A stretch of 64,000 bases of DNA, taken from positions 992,001 to 1,056,000 of the forward strand of contig OZ237736.1 in NCBI GenBank assembly GCA_965178125.1, read 5' to 3'. The DNA comes from Bilabrum cf. latius. Its lineage: Eukaryota > Bigyra: Bicosoecida > Bigyra > Bicosoecida. The position numbers and the translations under genes are program-made. A model generated the notes under the pieces. That model was not told where the DNA came from and did no database searches. It worked only from the letters and a program-made list of their open reading frames with translations. Below are positions 10,569 through 24,041 of the stretch, piece by piece (positions within the stretch are counted from its first letter, which is position 1; every line of letters starts with the position of its first letter).

Positions 10569-13500
10569 ATGCGGCGGATCGTGTCCGATGTAAACGGCGC
10601 CCAGCACTTACTCCTGTACCTGCTCGATGCTCAAGGCACCATATTTCCACAAAGCAGGGCATACGTGCAGCGAAAACTGCGAGAGGGGGTCATGCAAGTT
10701 CCATCTCGCAGCAGAGACGTCCACAAGATGGTGCATGATGCTCTCGAGCTGGACCAGGACGAGAGAGGTGCTGCTGCCCCTGCAGCCTCAGCCTGGCCCC
10801 AGGCCACGTCAGCCGCAGGGACGGGCGATTCTGAACAAGTCATGTAGACGGCAACTGCAGAGCGAAGTAGAAGCCCCCTGACAGCATTGCCGCTCTCAAA
10901 AGAGGCTAAAGCCCTGTCTCGAACAAGCACCCCCAAGCGATCGCGCAGCCGAGCTGGGTCCCAAACATTGGATGGGCAGCTCGGCACTTCTGCTGCCTCG
11001 CCCCCTGCAGCTGTGCCAGAAGAAGGATTAACTCCGCTTTCCATGATTGTCTCAGACAGCGACGACTCCGATGGGGGTGGAATTCGCGCGCAACCGCGAC
11101 GTGGTGCTGGATAGGCTCGAGAACAACCGAGGAAGAAGAGCGTGCGCCGATCCGCAAGTATGCTGCGCTCGCCTGTGCCAGCGTCAGGCGCTAGGGTACA
11201 CATAGATCAGCGCGCACCCATAGGCTCTGCTAGTGGACTTGCCTCGCCTCCAGGTCAGTGGCCGAGGGCAGGGCCTGCGAGAGGCAGCAGCGGAGCGACG
11301 CCAGCAAGGCTACCAGACAGGGTGCCTGCCCCGCCCAGCCTGCCACTGGCCCCTGCCTGTGATACTGATGGCACGCACACAGTTGCAGATCTTCCTACGA
11401 CGAGATCAAGAGGGAAGGCACCCAAGTCGCGCCCGCCTGCCACTCTCCAGCCGAGGCTGGCCACGAGTGACACGGTTGCTCGTGGGCCTCGGCAGCGAGG
11501 GCCTCGTCCTGTGCTCGCACGTGGAATGACTGGCGTGCTGGGACACAATGTATCATAGAGCGGTGCTTCCGCAGCTCCAGCGAAGGTGGGGCAATCTGCT
11601 TCAAGGAGCAGGAGCAGGAGCAGGAGCAGCCAGCAGTCAGTGGCTGCTGCCGCCGCCGCCCTTGCGGATGTTTCAATGGGAAGAAGATCCAGCAGCTAGC
11701 GGCACCAGCGAAAAGCAGCGAAACGCTCAGAACACGCTCAGCATTAGGACAAAGCTGCCTAGTATCGCGTGGTGGCAGGGGCATCTCCTCGCCAGAGCCC
11801 TACTGCTGCGGCAGCACCGCACGCTGATTCAACAGCAAACTGTGGCCTGATTCAAGCAGGGAAGCAGCCGACGGCTTTTACTGGTGATGATAGAATGTAG
11901 GTACTGCGGGGACGAAGCATCGGCCTGCAGCAGGATGACGTGAAAGTCAGTGTTGGTGGTGCATCGTACGATGGTTCCGAGCGAATGCCGCACGATGGGG
12001 CTGAAATCCAACTCGATGACGAAGCAGGCTCTAGGACTAGCTCGACCTTGCTCCATCAGGCTGGTAGCGCACCAATCCATGCCGGTCCAGCGAAGCCAAG
12101 GGGCAAACACACACGAGCACAGCCGACCTCCCGGCAGTCCCGGCAGAGGGGGTCTCGAATCACGGGCGACTTGCTAGCGAACTCCACGAGGATCCGAAAA
12201 GGCGCGATCGAGGCAATGATGGTCAAGCTGCTTGCTATCTACTGCAATGGGAATAAGACCAGTTTCCGGCGGGCAGTCGCTGCAGGCCCCGGCGCAGAGA
12301 GCAAACAGGGCGACTTGGAGCCCGACACGGGCAGCCTTGCGGGACTCTCTGAATTTCGCCGACTGTGCATCGATGCGGGCTTGGTCGGGCGTGGGGGCAC
12401 TGGCGGAGGGCGCGTAACGACCGGTGACATTGACACAGTGTTTCGGTCCGCTGTTGCGCGGTCAGCTGGAGTCGGGCATCTCGGGAAGCTACAGATATGG
12501 AAGCAGAACAGCTTTACGGTGGAGACTCAGGGGCGTTCGATGCTGCACCTTCGGCTCAACGCCAAGGGTTTTCTAGAGGCGGCTGCGCGGCTTGCTCGCC
12601 GTAGGTACTGCGCTCCCTCGTGGGCAGATGCCCGTCCGTCCCACTCTGATGACCGCGGCAGCGATACCGAGGAGGGGCATGCTGGGCAGCTCTCGTCATG
12701 GGAGAAGTTTCAACGTTGGAGGCAGCTTGGCCAGCGCAGTGTTCACGCCCGGGAGATATCTCCATCGATTGCCAACAGACTTGCGGTCCTTCAGCACTGG
12801 TTGCCCCTTGCAGCGGCATGCGGTGTGGATACAGATGTCCTAGAACACATCGCACTCCCTCTGTATGCAGCCGAGACGAGTCCAGCCATGCTTGACGACG
12901 GAAGTTCTTCAGCGTCAGGGAGCCAGCAGTCACCTACAGGAGGAGATGTGGGCATGGAAGCAGAGTCAGCTGTGTTGGCTGCACGGCAGCACATTGAACG
13001 CTCGCTAGTTGGCATGCGATGGAGAGGCCAGCCCCTCACCAATGCAAACAACTAGGAGTCCAAGCAGGACTCAGATGACGATACTCCAGCGGAGCCCGGG
13101 CCTGTGACACAGTTACATGGTGACACTCACAAGGGTACATCGTCAGCAGATGCTTCGAGCCTAGCAGCAGCAGCAGTATCAGCGGCACAGGCGCACCTTG
13201 GTAGCGTGCTTGGAGCATAGGCTCGTAGGCAACTGGATATTGTTATGGCAGACTCTGCCGAATAGTCCATCGAAGAGCCGGAGCAATAGGGTGCGTCTAG
13301 ATCCCCGCCTCGTCGATAGAAACGGTAGCCGCATAGTGCGGCTGTATCACCCGATCGCGTGCCGGAGCCTTTATACGCAAGCAGGCTCCGCCGCCAGCAT
13401 CGATCGCGTCAGCGGGCTGCAAGGCGCCCGCAACCAGTCAGTGCGCGTGCAACTAAGCCGAGACAGGCTTCAGCGACGCTGCAAGAACAGCAACAGCGAG

Positions 13501-16500
13501 GTACCATCGTTTACGCGGGACCCGCAGCTCGTGCCCAGACAGCCCTGCGCACGGCAAAGATCCACCTCGGCGAACGAGACGGGTACCAGAGCGATGGCGC
13601 AATCATGCGGCTAGCAGAGAGGGAATTGGGCCTGTACGCCGCAAGGGCCGGCAAGCACGACCCGTACAATCTGCACCGCTCGGTTGGGGTGTACGCTGCG
13701 AGATTTGCAGCAAGGTCGCTTCGCAAGCATAGGGTGAGGCAGGAGCACGAAGCTCGCTCCCACGGCGCCCATCGCATTCATCGGGCTGAGTCCGAGCATC
13801 ATGAGCAGCGTGCTGCAGCTGACAATGTGACAGAGGTGCCTCTGTCCTTGGCGGACGATGGGGAGGATGGCAAGTGGTCCGTTGTGTCTGCACCCGCGGA
13901 CGAGCCCGGTGCATCGTTGTCTGGCGTCCGAGCAGTACGCGCGCCGTTCGAAGAAGATGGTGACACTGGCCGAGCGTTCGGAGGATGGCTGACCACAAAC
14001 GCATCCAGCATGCCGGATGCCACCCGCAGGCTAGATCTAAGTGGAAGAATGCGGACGGACAGGCAGAGAAATGCTGCAAGCTAGCTCACGCAGAAGCTGG
14101 CCAAGACTCCTGGGCTGGCGCTAGAGGTCGCTCGGCTCGATCTTCGAGACAGTATGAAGGGTACGGGTAAACTCGCCACGTTCTCGAAGGGAACCAAGGT
14201 ATGGAGGTCAGACTTCGAGGCAGACATCCCATCGGGGGCCGGTGGCCTATTCAGTGAGACCATCGAGGAGCCCAGGCGCAGCATCCCAGTTGCAGGAATC
14301 GGATTTGCGGATGACCAGGGCGGTGATGAGCCAGTACCGCACTATGCTTAGCCGACGATGTGCAGTCCAGTGCCCACTATGAAGCGAGCTACTCGCACGT
14401 TTGCCCTCGCGCACAATTTGGATTCTCCTCGAGACGTGATCTCTAGAGATGATGAGAAGTCTGGTGCCGTGACAATTCGTCCGATAGGTCCAGCCTCATC
14501 GCGCACCAAGCGATCCAAGAGTGTGGCTGCTGCGTCTCGAAGAGCCACAGTTAACTTGGCTGATCTGGCCAGGTCGATTGGGCTCCAATCGATGAGGGCT
14601 CCAGCTAGCGATGCAGATGCCTCCCAGAAGGATCCTAAGTCGGCCAAGCTGCTAAAAGGCACTGATTGGGCCGATGCTTCAGCCGCAAGCAAGCAGGGTG
14701 GGGCCGCTCCTGAGACGAGGAGTCGATCCGCATCCCCCAGAAGCAGAGCAAGGTCGAGCCCGCCGCGCAACGCAGCCCTATCAGACAAGCTGTTTCCAAG
14801 ATCGAAGCAGCACCAGGGGTTCTCGCAGGAGGGTTTCATGCCGAAGAGGCGAAGGGTACAAACCGACCTTGGGATCGAGCTCGGGGGTGCAGTGCCGCTC
14901 GAAGATTCCCCGCTTGCGGCGAGCATTGCCCGAACACAGCAGGCCCTCCTGTCATCGGACGATGAGGCAGGCGCGAGCACGCGCGATGAGTCCAGACAAC
15001 GAGCCCTAGCGTCTGATAGACGCACGAGAATTCCGCGATCGCTGGCTATGGAGGCAGCTGTGCTCTCACCAGCCGTATCTCATGCGACCAGAGGACGCCA
15101 TGTTGCCGAGCAACGCCTTGCCAACGAGCTTGCAGCATCTGTTCAGCACAAGACACCCCGTATCAATGAGGCACAGGTTCCTGGGGATCAAGCCACCTTT
15201 GCAGACTCGCTCCGCTCTGCAAGTAATTCCGATCGGACACCCGCAGAAAGTACATCGCCAGGGTCTGCAGCGCCATCGGGGCGCAAGCCCTCACCAGAGG
15301 TGCAGGCGATTCGCAGGGCAATCCTTGGGCAGTCAAGCGGATTACGCGATCGTGCAGCAGCTGCAGCGTACAAAAACGCGCTTGAGCAGTCGGGTGTACC
15401 AACTATGGCTGCTGTTGCGAGACAAGCTGATCCGCACTCCAAGCACATGGCTGAACCACTGCCGCCCACAAGCCCTCCCAACGACCCAGGTACATTGAAG
15501 GATGTACATTCATTGGTGGAAAATCCTAGTCTTGCCTGCTTTGAAGGCAAGCAGTCACCGAACGTACCGAGTACTACTCAGACCGAGGGGCGTGAACACA
15601 AGCATGCCAGTTCAGAAAAGCTTGACTGTGATTCCGGTGGACTTGACAGAAACGCCGATAGACTTGACGGGGATAGCGGTGACGTAGCACCATCGTCACA
15701 TGCGTCACAATCGGATTGGATGTCGGAGCACTAGGCGAGAAGCACATCGCCAGGCAAAGAAACCGACAGCTCGCCATCTGATGGTGCCCCTGCAAGCACT
15801 ACTGGTATTGCTCAAGCGCAGTCCGGCGAATTTGCGAGCCCAAGCTCCACATCGGGACGACGGGCGAGCGGAAGACACGTGGTCTGGGCAAGCCAGGTGG
15901 ACGTCCAGGAAACTGTACAGTCCGATGACGACGATGCAAGCGTTCCAACCGCAGGATCCTGGAATGAAGCCTCCGCTGCGACCCACCGCAGCTACCGAAG
16001 CGAAAAGCAAAGGATCCGGGACAGCTCGCCGGCTGCTTCATCAGCAGAGATGAGCACGTTCGGCTAGAGTACCCAGGCTCGTGCTAGCCCGGTGGCTGTC
16101 CCTGAGTTTTCTGGTGCTGAAGCAAACGACGAAGAAAAGAGTCCCTCCGACAAGGTTTCAGAAGCAGCTTCGGACTAGCCCTCATCGAAGCCAGCCAAGA
16201 CCCCGAAGGGCAAGGGAACGTCCAAGGGCACCTACACCGCCAACTTGCCGACTTCAGAGCGAGCGCAACGGTTGTGGCAGCGGCAATTCCAGTCTACGTC
16301 ACCAGTGCCGATGCAAGGACTTCAAGCAGGAGACAGCCCTGCAACAAAGGCCACGCCGCCGTCCGAGTCGCAGGCTGCATCTCACGCTGCTGCAGAGGCT
16401 AGCGAGGTGAAACCTGTCGCACATGGTAGCACCAACTCCAACGGAGAGGCACACCAGCAATAGGCCACGATTGTGATGTAGGATTCCCCGCGGTCTCCGA

Positions 16501-18918
16501 GTGAAGGCGATGCTGATTTACCGGAGCAGAAGGGTGACGCCGGCGCCCTGAGCCCCACCTCATTGTCGGTGCCGGGTCGCAAGCAGCCAGTAACTCCCAA
16601 CATCCCCTAGGAACAAGTCGGCGATGCTGCCGCAGCGGTTGTGACGCCATCGCCCGTGACGATGCGGAGCAGAGTGTACTCGAGGCGAGTAGGCGCAAGC
16701 GCACCTGACAGCCCTGGAACGCTGCCGCGGACACCAGCCGAGAGGCAGGCACCCAGCGGCAAACAGATGACAGACGTCAAACCCTCTGATGGCGATTCAA
16801 GCGCTAAGCGTGCAGTGCCGCAGAACCCGACCAACCTCCAAGTCCACATAGGACCAAACGGCGTGACGGTGACTACAGGCTAGTCTGGACGGACAGGAGC
16901 AATGCCAGAAGCTGCCAGCATAGATCAATAGGACGACGGTGGTACCGGCGATAGGAATGGGGCAAGCTTGCGACAGACCAAGGAGTCGTTCGCCTCAGGT
17001 CTAGGCGCAGGAGCGTCGTGGAAGGGAAGTGCCAAGGTGAAGATGATGCCCGATGGAGGCATCGTGGTGGAGACGGACTCATCGGGCAGCGGTGCTGGCG
17101 GTGCAGGCGCGTGGAATCCGCAAGGACAGCATGGCACGCAAGATCATCACGGCGCGCGGCGCATGGCCCACACAGGCGAACCGACAGGCCACCACCAGTC
17201 TCTGTTTCCAGCTGGCATCTCTCCCATGGGTACTCTGGCTCCAGCCTCTGCGAATCCACGCATTCGACGCGAGCACGGCACATGGCGTCGTAGCGGTAGT
17301 GCAGCTAATCGGGATGCCACAGAGCCCCACAGGAGGCATTGGGGGCTTGGAACAGCTCCTGCTGTGCCCTCACGACGCGGGGGCCCTATGGAGGCAGGCC
17401 AATCCGATCCACGTGGCGTCTCCTGGAGGCGCACACGGAGGGGCCAGTCGAGGTAGACTCCCCACAGCAGAGATCGCGCGTATAGCGCGGAAGGCGGTGC
17501 TCCATCGGACGATGTAGGAGCGATGTAGTCGCCACCACATGCATCGGATGATCACGCGAACAGTGCAAGTGGGCGCCAACCTGAGGCCGCAGCGCCTCCG
17601 CACCGTCGGCAGCGATCTGCCAGCGCGGTGAGATCTCGGCAGCTGCAGAAGAGGCCGGCAGCTGACCCCGCTCTTAATCGACAGATCTCTGAAGCTCAGA
17701 GGGCCTATCGACTGTACGGCAGTCCGAGGAGAAACACTGTCGAGGGTGCGGAGGAAGAAAGGGTGCAAAGGCGCAGACAACGAAGCTCGTCGGTGTCTGC
17801 AGCCCCTCAGAGCAGGCAGACATCCCCGCGCCTTCAAGCCCTGGCTGAAGCACGACGCAGCGTCTCGCCATACAGTGCCGCTGGTTGGCATCAGCGCCAC
17901 AGCCCCATATCAACAAGAGTTCCCCCATCAGGATCACCCCTTGGTGGGCGCACGGGAGACGCCGGAGCTGTTGTGTCGCAGCTATCCTCACCACCCTCCT
18001 CTAGAAGCCATCCAGCAGCTTAGAAAAGCACGTCGCCCATGCCCTCTATGGAGCAAGTTGCGGGGCTGCTGCGGGAAGCCATGGCTCCATTTGGCGCGGG
18101 ACTGTCTCATGAACATGGGAGATCGGGCCGTGTGCCAGAGCTGCCGGACGAGATGTCGTTGTTGGCAGCAGGACAGGCTGGTGATGATCCTCAGCAAGTG
18201 CCTCAGGAAGCCATGGGGCTAGGATCCCTGGGTCAAGGTCGGCCAGCCGCAGAGAGTACCGCCACCATACCGACAAACTCAGAATTTGGCGCCACTCGAA
18301 GCGAGGAGAGTAGCAGAGTGCCTGCAGTCGCCACGGTGGGGCGTCGCAAGCCGGTCAAGGAGCGGAAGGGCAGAGATTTTGCTTGCAGTCGAAGAAGGAA
18401 TGCCCCTGTCGCAGCGCTGCACTCAATGGTTCCGTCTCTGGCAAGCGGAAGTGGAGCCATCGAGGCCGGTCTGACAGGATCGCGTGTTGAAGGAGGCGAT
18501 ACCGACGAGGTCATCGACCTGGGCAGAGCACCCCCACCGCCGCAGCTAGGGGCACCCCCTGCCCTGCAACAGCCAGGGGTGATCGATAGGGCTAGGGGCA
18601 GGGCTGCCAGAGCTCATCAAAGTCACACCAGGGAACAAGGGTCCCGGGAGCAGAGCCCAGGGTAGCGAGGCTCACCGCCACGATCCAGCCAATCAGCTGC
18701 CAGTGCATCACCGCTGGGGACGCCGGAACGAAGCGGACCTGGGGCGGCAGCAGTGGCCTTCCGTCGCCGCCCGCCGCCAGCTCTCCGCATGCCCTCTGTA
18801 GACGGATGGGGCGAAGGCCTCGGAGCCTAGCTCTAGCTCGGGCGCAGCAGCGATGTGTTAAGACGTGCTGCCAGCTCCAGGTCAGTGAGCCCCCTACAGA
18901 GGCATGCTGGGCATGATG

Positions 18919-18950
<32 letters not shown>

Positions 18951-19478
18951 GCTGAGTCACCAGCACTGCGTAGGGCGGGTCATGATGTGGGCATAACCAG
19001 GAGGGGGCTTTCTAGTGCAGCGAAGCGAAGGCGAGCATCTGTGTCTCGATTGGGGGAGGGCCAGCGTCTGGGGCAGCAGCGAAGTGGGGGTCGGGCAGAG
19101 TCCGTGCCTCGGCTGGTGTGGCGGGGTGAAGCTGCGGGTGCCGGCGGGCTTGGAAGTGGCGTGGCAGAGTCACGAGACGGCGTGACGCCTCGAGGGGTGC
19201 ACATGGGGCATGGGCCCGGGGGTGCAGGTGCAGTGCACGGCGACGCGTCTAGCATAGAGAGCAGCAGGGCGAGCACGCCTTCCGTTGCGGCCCGGCGGCG
19301 TGCGATGGCACCGCGTCCAGGCCGGTCGCCGAGCGCTGCACCACGGCTGCTTGCAGCAGTCACGCCTGGAGGCTCGAGGTTCGGTATACAGGCCAGACGG
19401 CCAGACAGCCGCGCTGCACCGCGCATCCGGAGGGTCAAGGTAGAGGTAGAGCATTCGCCTGGGTTTGGAGAATTTTGA
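10569..19478 (+). CDS. 2,969-residue mostly disordered protein with p25-alpha-like segment
   Basis: A single uninterrupted frame of 8,910 bases when TAG is read as Gln; I walked every gap between TAGs and met no TAA or TGA before the TGA at 19476. About 29 in-frame TAGs. Composition is dominated by Ser, Arg, Ala, Pro, Gly and Asp with scattered basic-proline patches, typical of intrinsically disordered scaffold or cytoskeletal proteins. One ordered stretch stands out at about residues 546-677. The pattern FRRLCIDAGLVG, then VTTGDIDTVF, then GFLEAAARLARRRY resembles the p25-alpha/TPPP EF-hand-like fold, which binds tubulin in other proteins (inference). A short hydrophobic N-terminal segment (HLLLYLLDAQG) could be the end of an upstream domain. 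Poly-Ala from a GCT repeat occurs at 18918-18954. The ATG at 10569 is only the first Met after a possible CAG acceptor, so the true N-terminus may lie in upstream exons. Function unknown. Confidence 0.8.
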
Positions 19479-20017
19479 GACTTGAAAACGAAGTGATTTC
19501 TTCAGAACGAAGCGTGAGACAAGCAAAAATGTGCGTGTAAGCTCGTAGAATCACACATTCGGCCACCCACCCAAAGGTTGGTGCGATCAGACAGCGACGG
19601 AATGCAAAGCGAGCGTGGGGGCAAGGTACGGGACCGCGACGAATCGAAGGCAGTACAAACAGACGACGACACTAGGCACATATTCGAGAGTTCCCAGGGT
19701 TGCTCACTGTACACATGGCTCCGAGGAAAATGGCAAAGCCGAAGGCTCATCTGCAGCCGGTCAAACCGGGGAGAGCCAACGGCAGCCAATCCTACGCATG
19801 TATCCAGTTTGCACCCTGTTTCCATCTCTAGCAAGTACCTGGCAAGTGCCATCGTCGCCCTGTACTATCGAATCGCGCAGCCTCATTCCCCGCAATCTCC
19901 ACGACACCAGCGCCCGACACATGTCAGCGACATCAATTTTCCTTTCTAGAAGAGCAAAGATGACCGAACAGCTCCGCAACGAACTTGACCGCGAGTGTCA
20001 CTTCAGCATAGAGTCCT
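19479..20017. other. convergent intergenic region
   Basis: The 3' flanks of the plus-strand giant gene and the minus-strand ARF gene meet here. The open frames on both strands (up to 123 codons) have no recognised motif and no neighbour-like composition. I see no RNA gene or repeat. Confidence 0.5.
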
Positions 20018-20855
20018 TTATCCCTTGAGCTGGTCCACCAGCCAGTCCAGGCCCTCGTACAGGCCATCGCCGGACGTGGCGCAGCACGCCTGCACCCACC
20101 AGGTCCTGCCGCGCAGAGACTCCAGGGCCAGCTTCTTCGAAACGTCAGACGCTGACAGGGCCTTGGGCAGATCCTGCTTGTTGGCGAACACCAGAATCAC
20201 AGCCTCGCGCAGCTCGGCCTCGTTCACCATCTTGTGCAGCTCCTCGCGAGCGTCCGTCATACGGTCGACATCGTTGGAGTCCGTCACGAAGATGAGGCCC
20301 TGGGTGTTCTGGTAGTAATGGCGCCACAGGGGGCGGATCTTGTCCTGGCCCCCGACGTCCCACACGGTGAACGAGATGTTCTTGTACTCGACAGTCTCGA
20401 CATTGAACCCTGCGAAGCAAAACAGCAAAGGCAGACCGATCAAACGAGTGCGCAATGAACACCAATCTACTAAATACAAATGATTGTTCAAAGTATGGCG
20501 TGGCAGACCGGTTGGGCAGGCAGCTGTGATCAATTTGCTGCATCGAGAACGGCGGCCGTTTCGAGGAAGCTTCCAGCACATCGGGCAGCAACCGCTTTCA
20601 AGCTCACCGATGGTAGGGATGGTGGTCACAACCTCTCCCAGCTTAAGCTTGTACAGGATGGTAGTCTTGCCGGCGGCGTCGAGGCCCACCATGAGGATGC
20701 GCACGTCCTTCGAGCCGAAGAGGCGAGACCAGAGACTGCGATGGCGAATAGGTATCCCGATTGAGGCACTGATCTTGTTTAGATGGATCGGGTGTGTAAG
20801 ACAGATAATTATTTGAACACTGGAAGGTTGCTTACCCGGACAAAGACATTCCCAT
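20018..20855 (-). CDS. ARF1: ARF-family small GTPase, copy 1
   Basis: ADP-ribosylation factor, the myristoylated GTPase that recruits COPI and other coats at the Golgi. Three exons: 20836-20855, 20608-20735 and 20018-20409. The 179-residue product begins MGMSLSGLWSRLFG, with Gly2 for N-myristoylation, and contains the P-loop GLDAAGKTT, switch 1 IPTIGFNVE, switch 2 [17 protein letters not shown], and [15 protein letters not shown]. Length and sequence match canonical ARF1. It ends in TAA, the only TAA stop found in the window. Introns are 100 and 198 bases. No in-frame TAG. It is nearly identical to the next gene upstream on its strand, introns included; only the last residue differs (Gly here, Ala there). 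Confidence 0.97.
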
Positions 20856-21379
20856 GGCTGTAAACGATCTTGATATGTGATTCGTGTGGCGTGGCGTCGC
20901 AACTTTTAGTCGCGCCAGAGACAAACTATTCTCCTCTCGTCGCCCCTTATTGGGGTCATTGCTTGGAAAGTTCCCGGAAAGGCACAGAAGCGAGCAGAGG
21001 AAAACTGAGCTTGTGGCAAATCCTAGGCACCAATGCATAAATAGCATATGCTGGCTTCAAATTGACATAATACGAAAGTCCTGACTGGATCACCTGGGGT
21101 CACTTCGAAGGTTGATGCGAGCTGGCGTCCTTGCTGATGAGCACGACGAAGGCACCCGAGCAGGTGGGTAGTTTCACGCCTCTAGTACTCGGTCAAACCG
21201 AGGAGGTCCACGAATCTACCCAATCATTGGCTGGTACGTTCATCTGGATTGCAGCGATGTCCCATTAGGCAAGCCTGTGGCTGCTTGTGTCGTCCCTTGT
21301 TGGACACCCCGACATCAATTTTCCTCCCCATTGAGACCATGGGTCTACCCATCAAGACTATCAAATGATCGTAGACCAG
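20856..21379. other. spacer between the tandem ARF genes
   Basis: It holds the promoter and 5' UTR of ARF copy 1 and the 3' UTR of copy 2. No similarity to the flanks of the other copy is visible, and no gene is recognised. A TTTACAG just before the copy 1 ATG could be the acceptor of a 5' UTR intron. Confidence 0.5.
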
Positions 21380-22533
<1,154 letters not shown>

Positions 22534-23887
22534 TCATCCGGGGGCGCCCGCGTACGCCGGATACTTTGCAAGCAGCGTGAGTCGCCGTCCGAGAGCTGCA
22601 AAGTACTTTTCGACCTCAACGCCCTCCCAGTGCCTCCTGCCCGGCGGGAGAACCTCCCGGAACGTTCGCTCAGCCTCGTCCATGAGGCCCCTCTCCTTCT
22701 CCGTCAGCGGCGAATCGCCCGTCGCGATCGCCAGGTTGATCCTCCACAGCTCCATCGAGGCGGATGAGACCATGACGGTCGAGACGTCACCGCGCCCCAG
22801 GCTCCACGCCATCGCCAGGCGGCCCAGGCTGACACCCTCCTTGGCGCACTTCGCTGCGAATGTGGCGGCCGTTGCCTTGATCTCGTCCGTGGCAGGGTGC
22901 CAGTCCGGCGGGCTCCCGTTGGTGAGCAGTCCCATGGAGATGGGCGCGGCGTTGATGACACCGATGCCTCTGGACCGGAGGTAGGCGAGCGTGCCAGAGC
23001 TGGAGAGGCTGTCGTCGAGCAGGGTGTAGCGGCAGTAGGAAATGCACGTGGAGAGCTTCACCGGCGATTTCTCGGCTAATTCGCGGAGCACGTGCATGGG
23101 GTATCCGGTGATGCCGATGCGACGCACCTTGCCCGCCTTCCTGGCCTCCTCCAGGGCTGGCAGCGTCTCGTGCAAGACGATGTCCAGGCTCGGCGCGAAC
23201 TCGGGGTCGTGGACCTGGATGAGGTCGAGATACTCAACTCCAAGGTGCTTAAGGCTTTCGTCGATGGAGGCGAGCACGCGCTCCTTCCTGAAATCGAACA
23301 TGTGCTCCACCTCCGGCTTGTAGCGGCCGACCTTCGTGTGGATGTAGTACGCCTCTCGAGGAATGCCCTTCAGAGCCTTGCCAAGAACCTGCTCGCTCTT
23401 GGTATCGCCGTACCACGGTGCCGTGTCAATAATATTCAAGCCTTTCGATAGCATCTCGGCCACGATTTTGGCGCACTCTGATTCATCAGCCTGCTCAAAT
23501 CAAAGGTAGTGAACATCAGCATTCAGCCGCTTTCGGGCGCGAGCTTCTTCGTCAGCATGAACAGATAGCAGTAAATGCATAGTATTAGTTCCAGTCTCGG
23601 CATGGACCATAGCGTCGACCACGAGCGGAAAAGCAGGCAGTTGCAGTTGGATCCGAACCGGAACCAAGAGCGCGCGACCTTACATCACCGAACACGCTCC
23701 CAAATGCGGATGCACCCAGTGCAAGACATGAAACAAAGCGATCGTCCAACCTCCTGTACCGCATTTTGCGGACTGCGTCCTCATCATGAAAGCCCTTCAC
23801 GAATGTCTCTGGCAACGCGTCACAAGGAAGAATCTCAATGTCAGTGCTTTCCTTCGTGGCCGAGTCTTCGACTCCTACTGCCGCCAT
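22534..23887 (-). CDS. aldo-keto reductase, L-galactose dehydrogenase type
   Basis: NAD(P)-dependent sugar oxidoreductase of the aldo-keto reductase superfamily, closest by motif to L-galactose dehydrogenase and D-threo-aldose dehydrogenase. Two exons, 23684-23887 and 22534-23490, joined in phase 0 (GTAAGG donor, TTGAGCAG acceptor), giving 386 residues and a TGA stop. The join restores GASAFGSVFGD followed by ADESECAKIV, as in the family. The catalytic tetrad is visible: Asp and Tyr in NIIDTAPWYGDT, Lys in HTKVGRYKP, His in IQVHDPEF. Other markers are SIDESLKHLGVEYLDL and GVINAAPISMGLL. L-galactose dehydrogenase makes L-galactono-1,4-lactone for ascorbate in plants and some protists; whether that applies here is inference. 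No in-frame TAG. Confidence 0.92.
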
Positions 23888-24041
23888 GTTGCAATCTGAT
23901 TACCTGAGAACGTACAATGTTACTTGCCTGCTGCGGTTTCTGCCGGCAACGTGTGAGTGCTGCCCAGCAGCGCCAGACGCAGTGCACTGTGGCGATCACT
24001 GGATAATGAATGAGCTATGCACCTGTTCATCAAATATCAAC

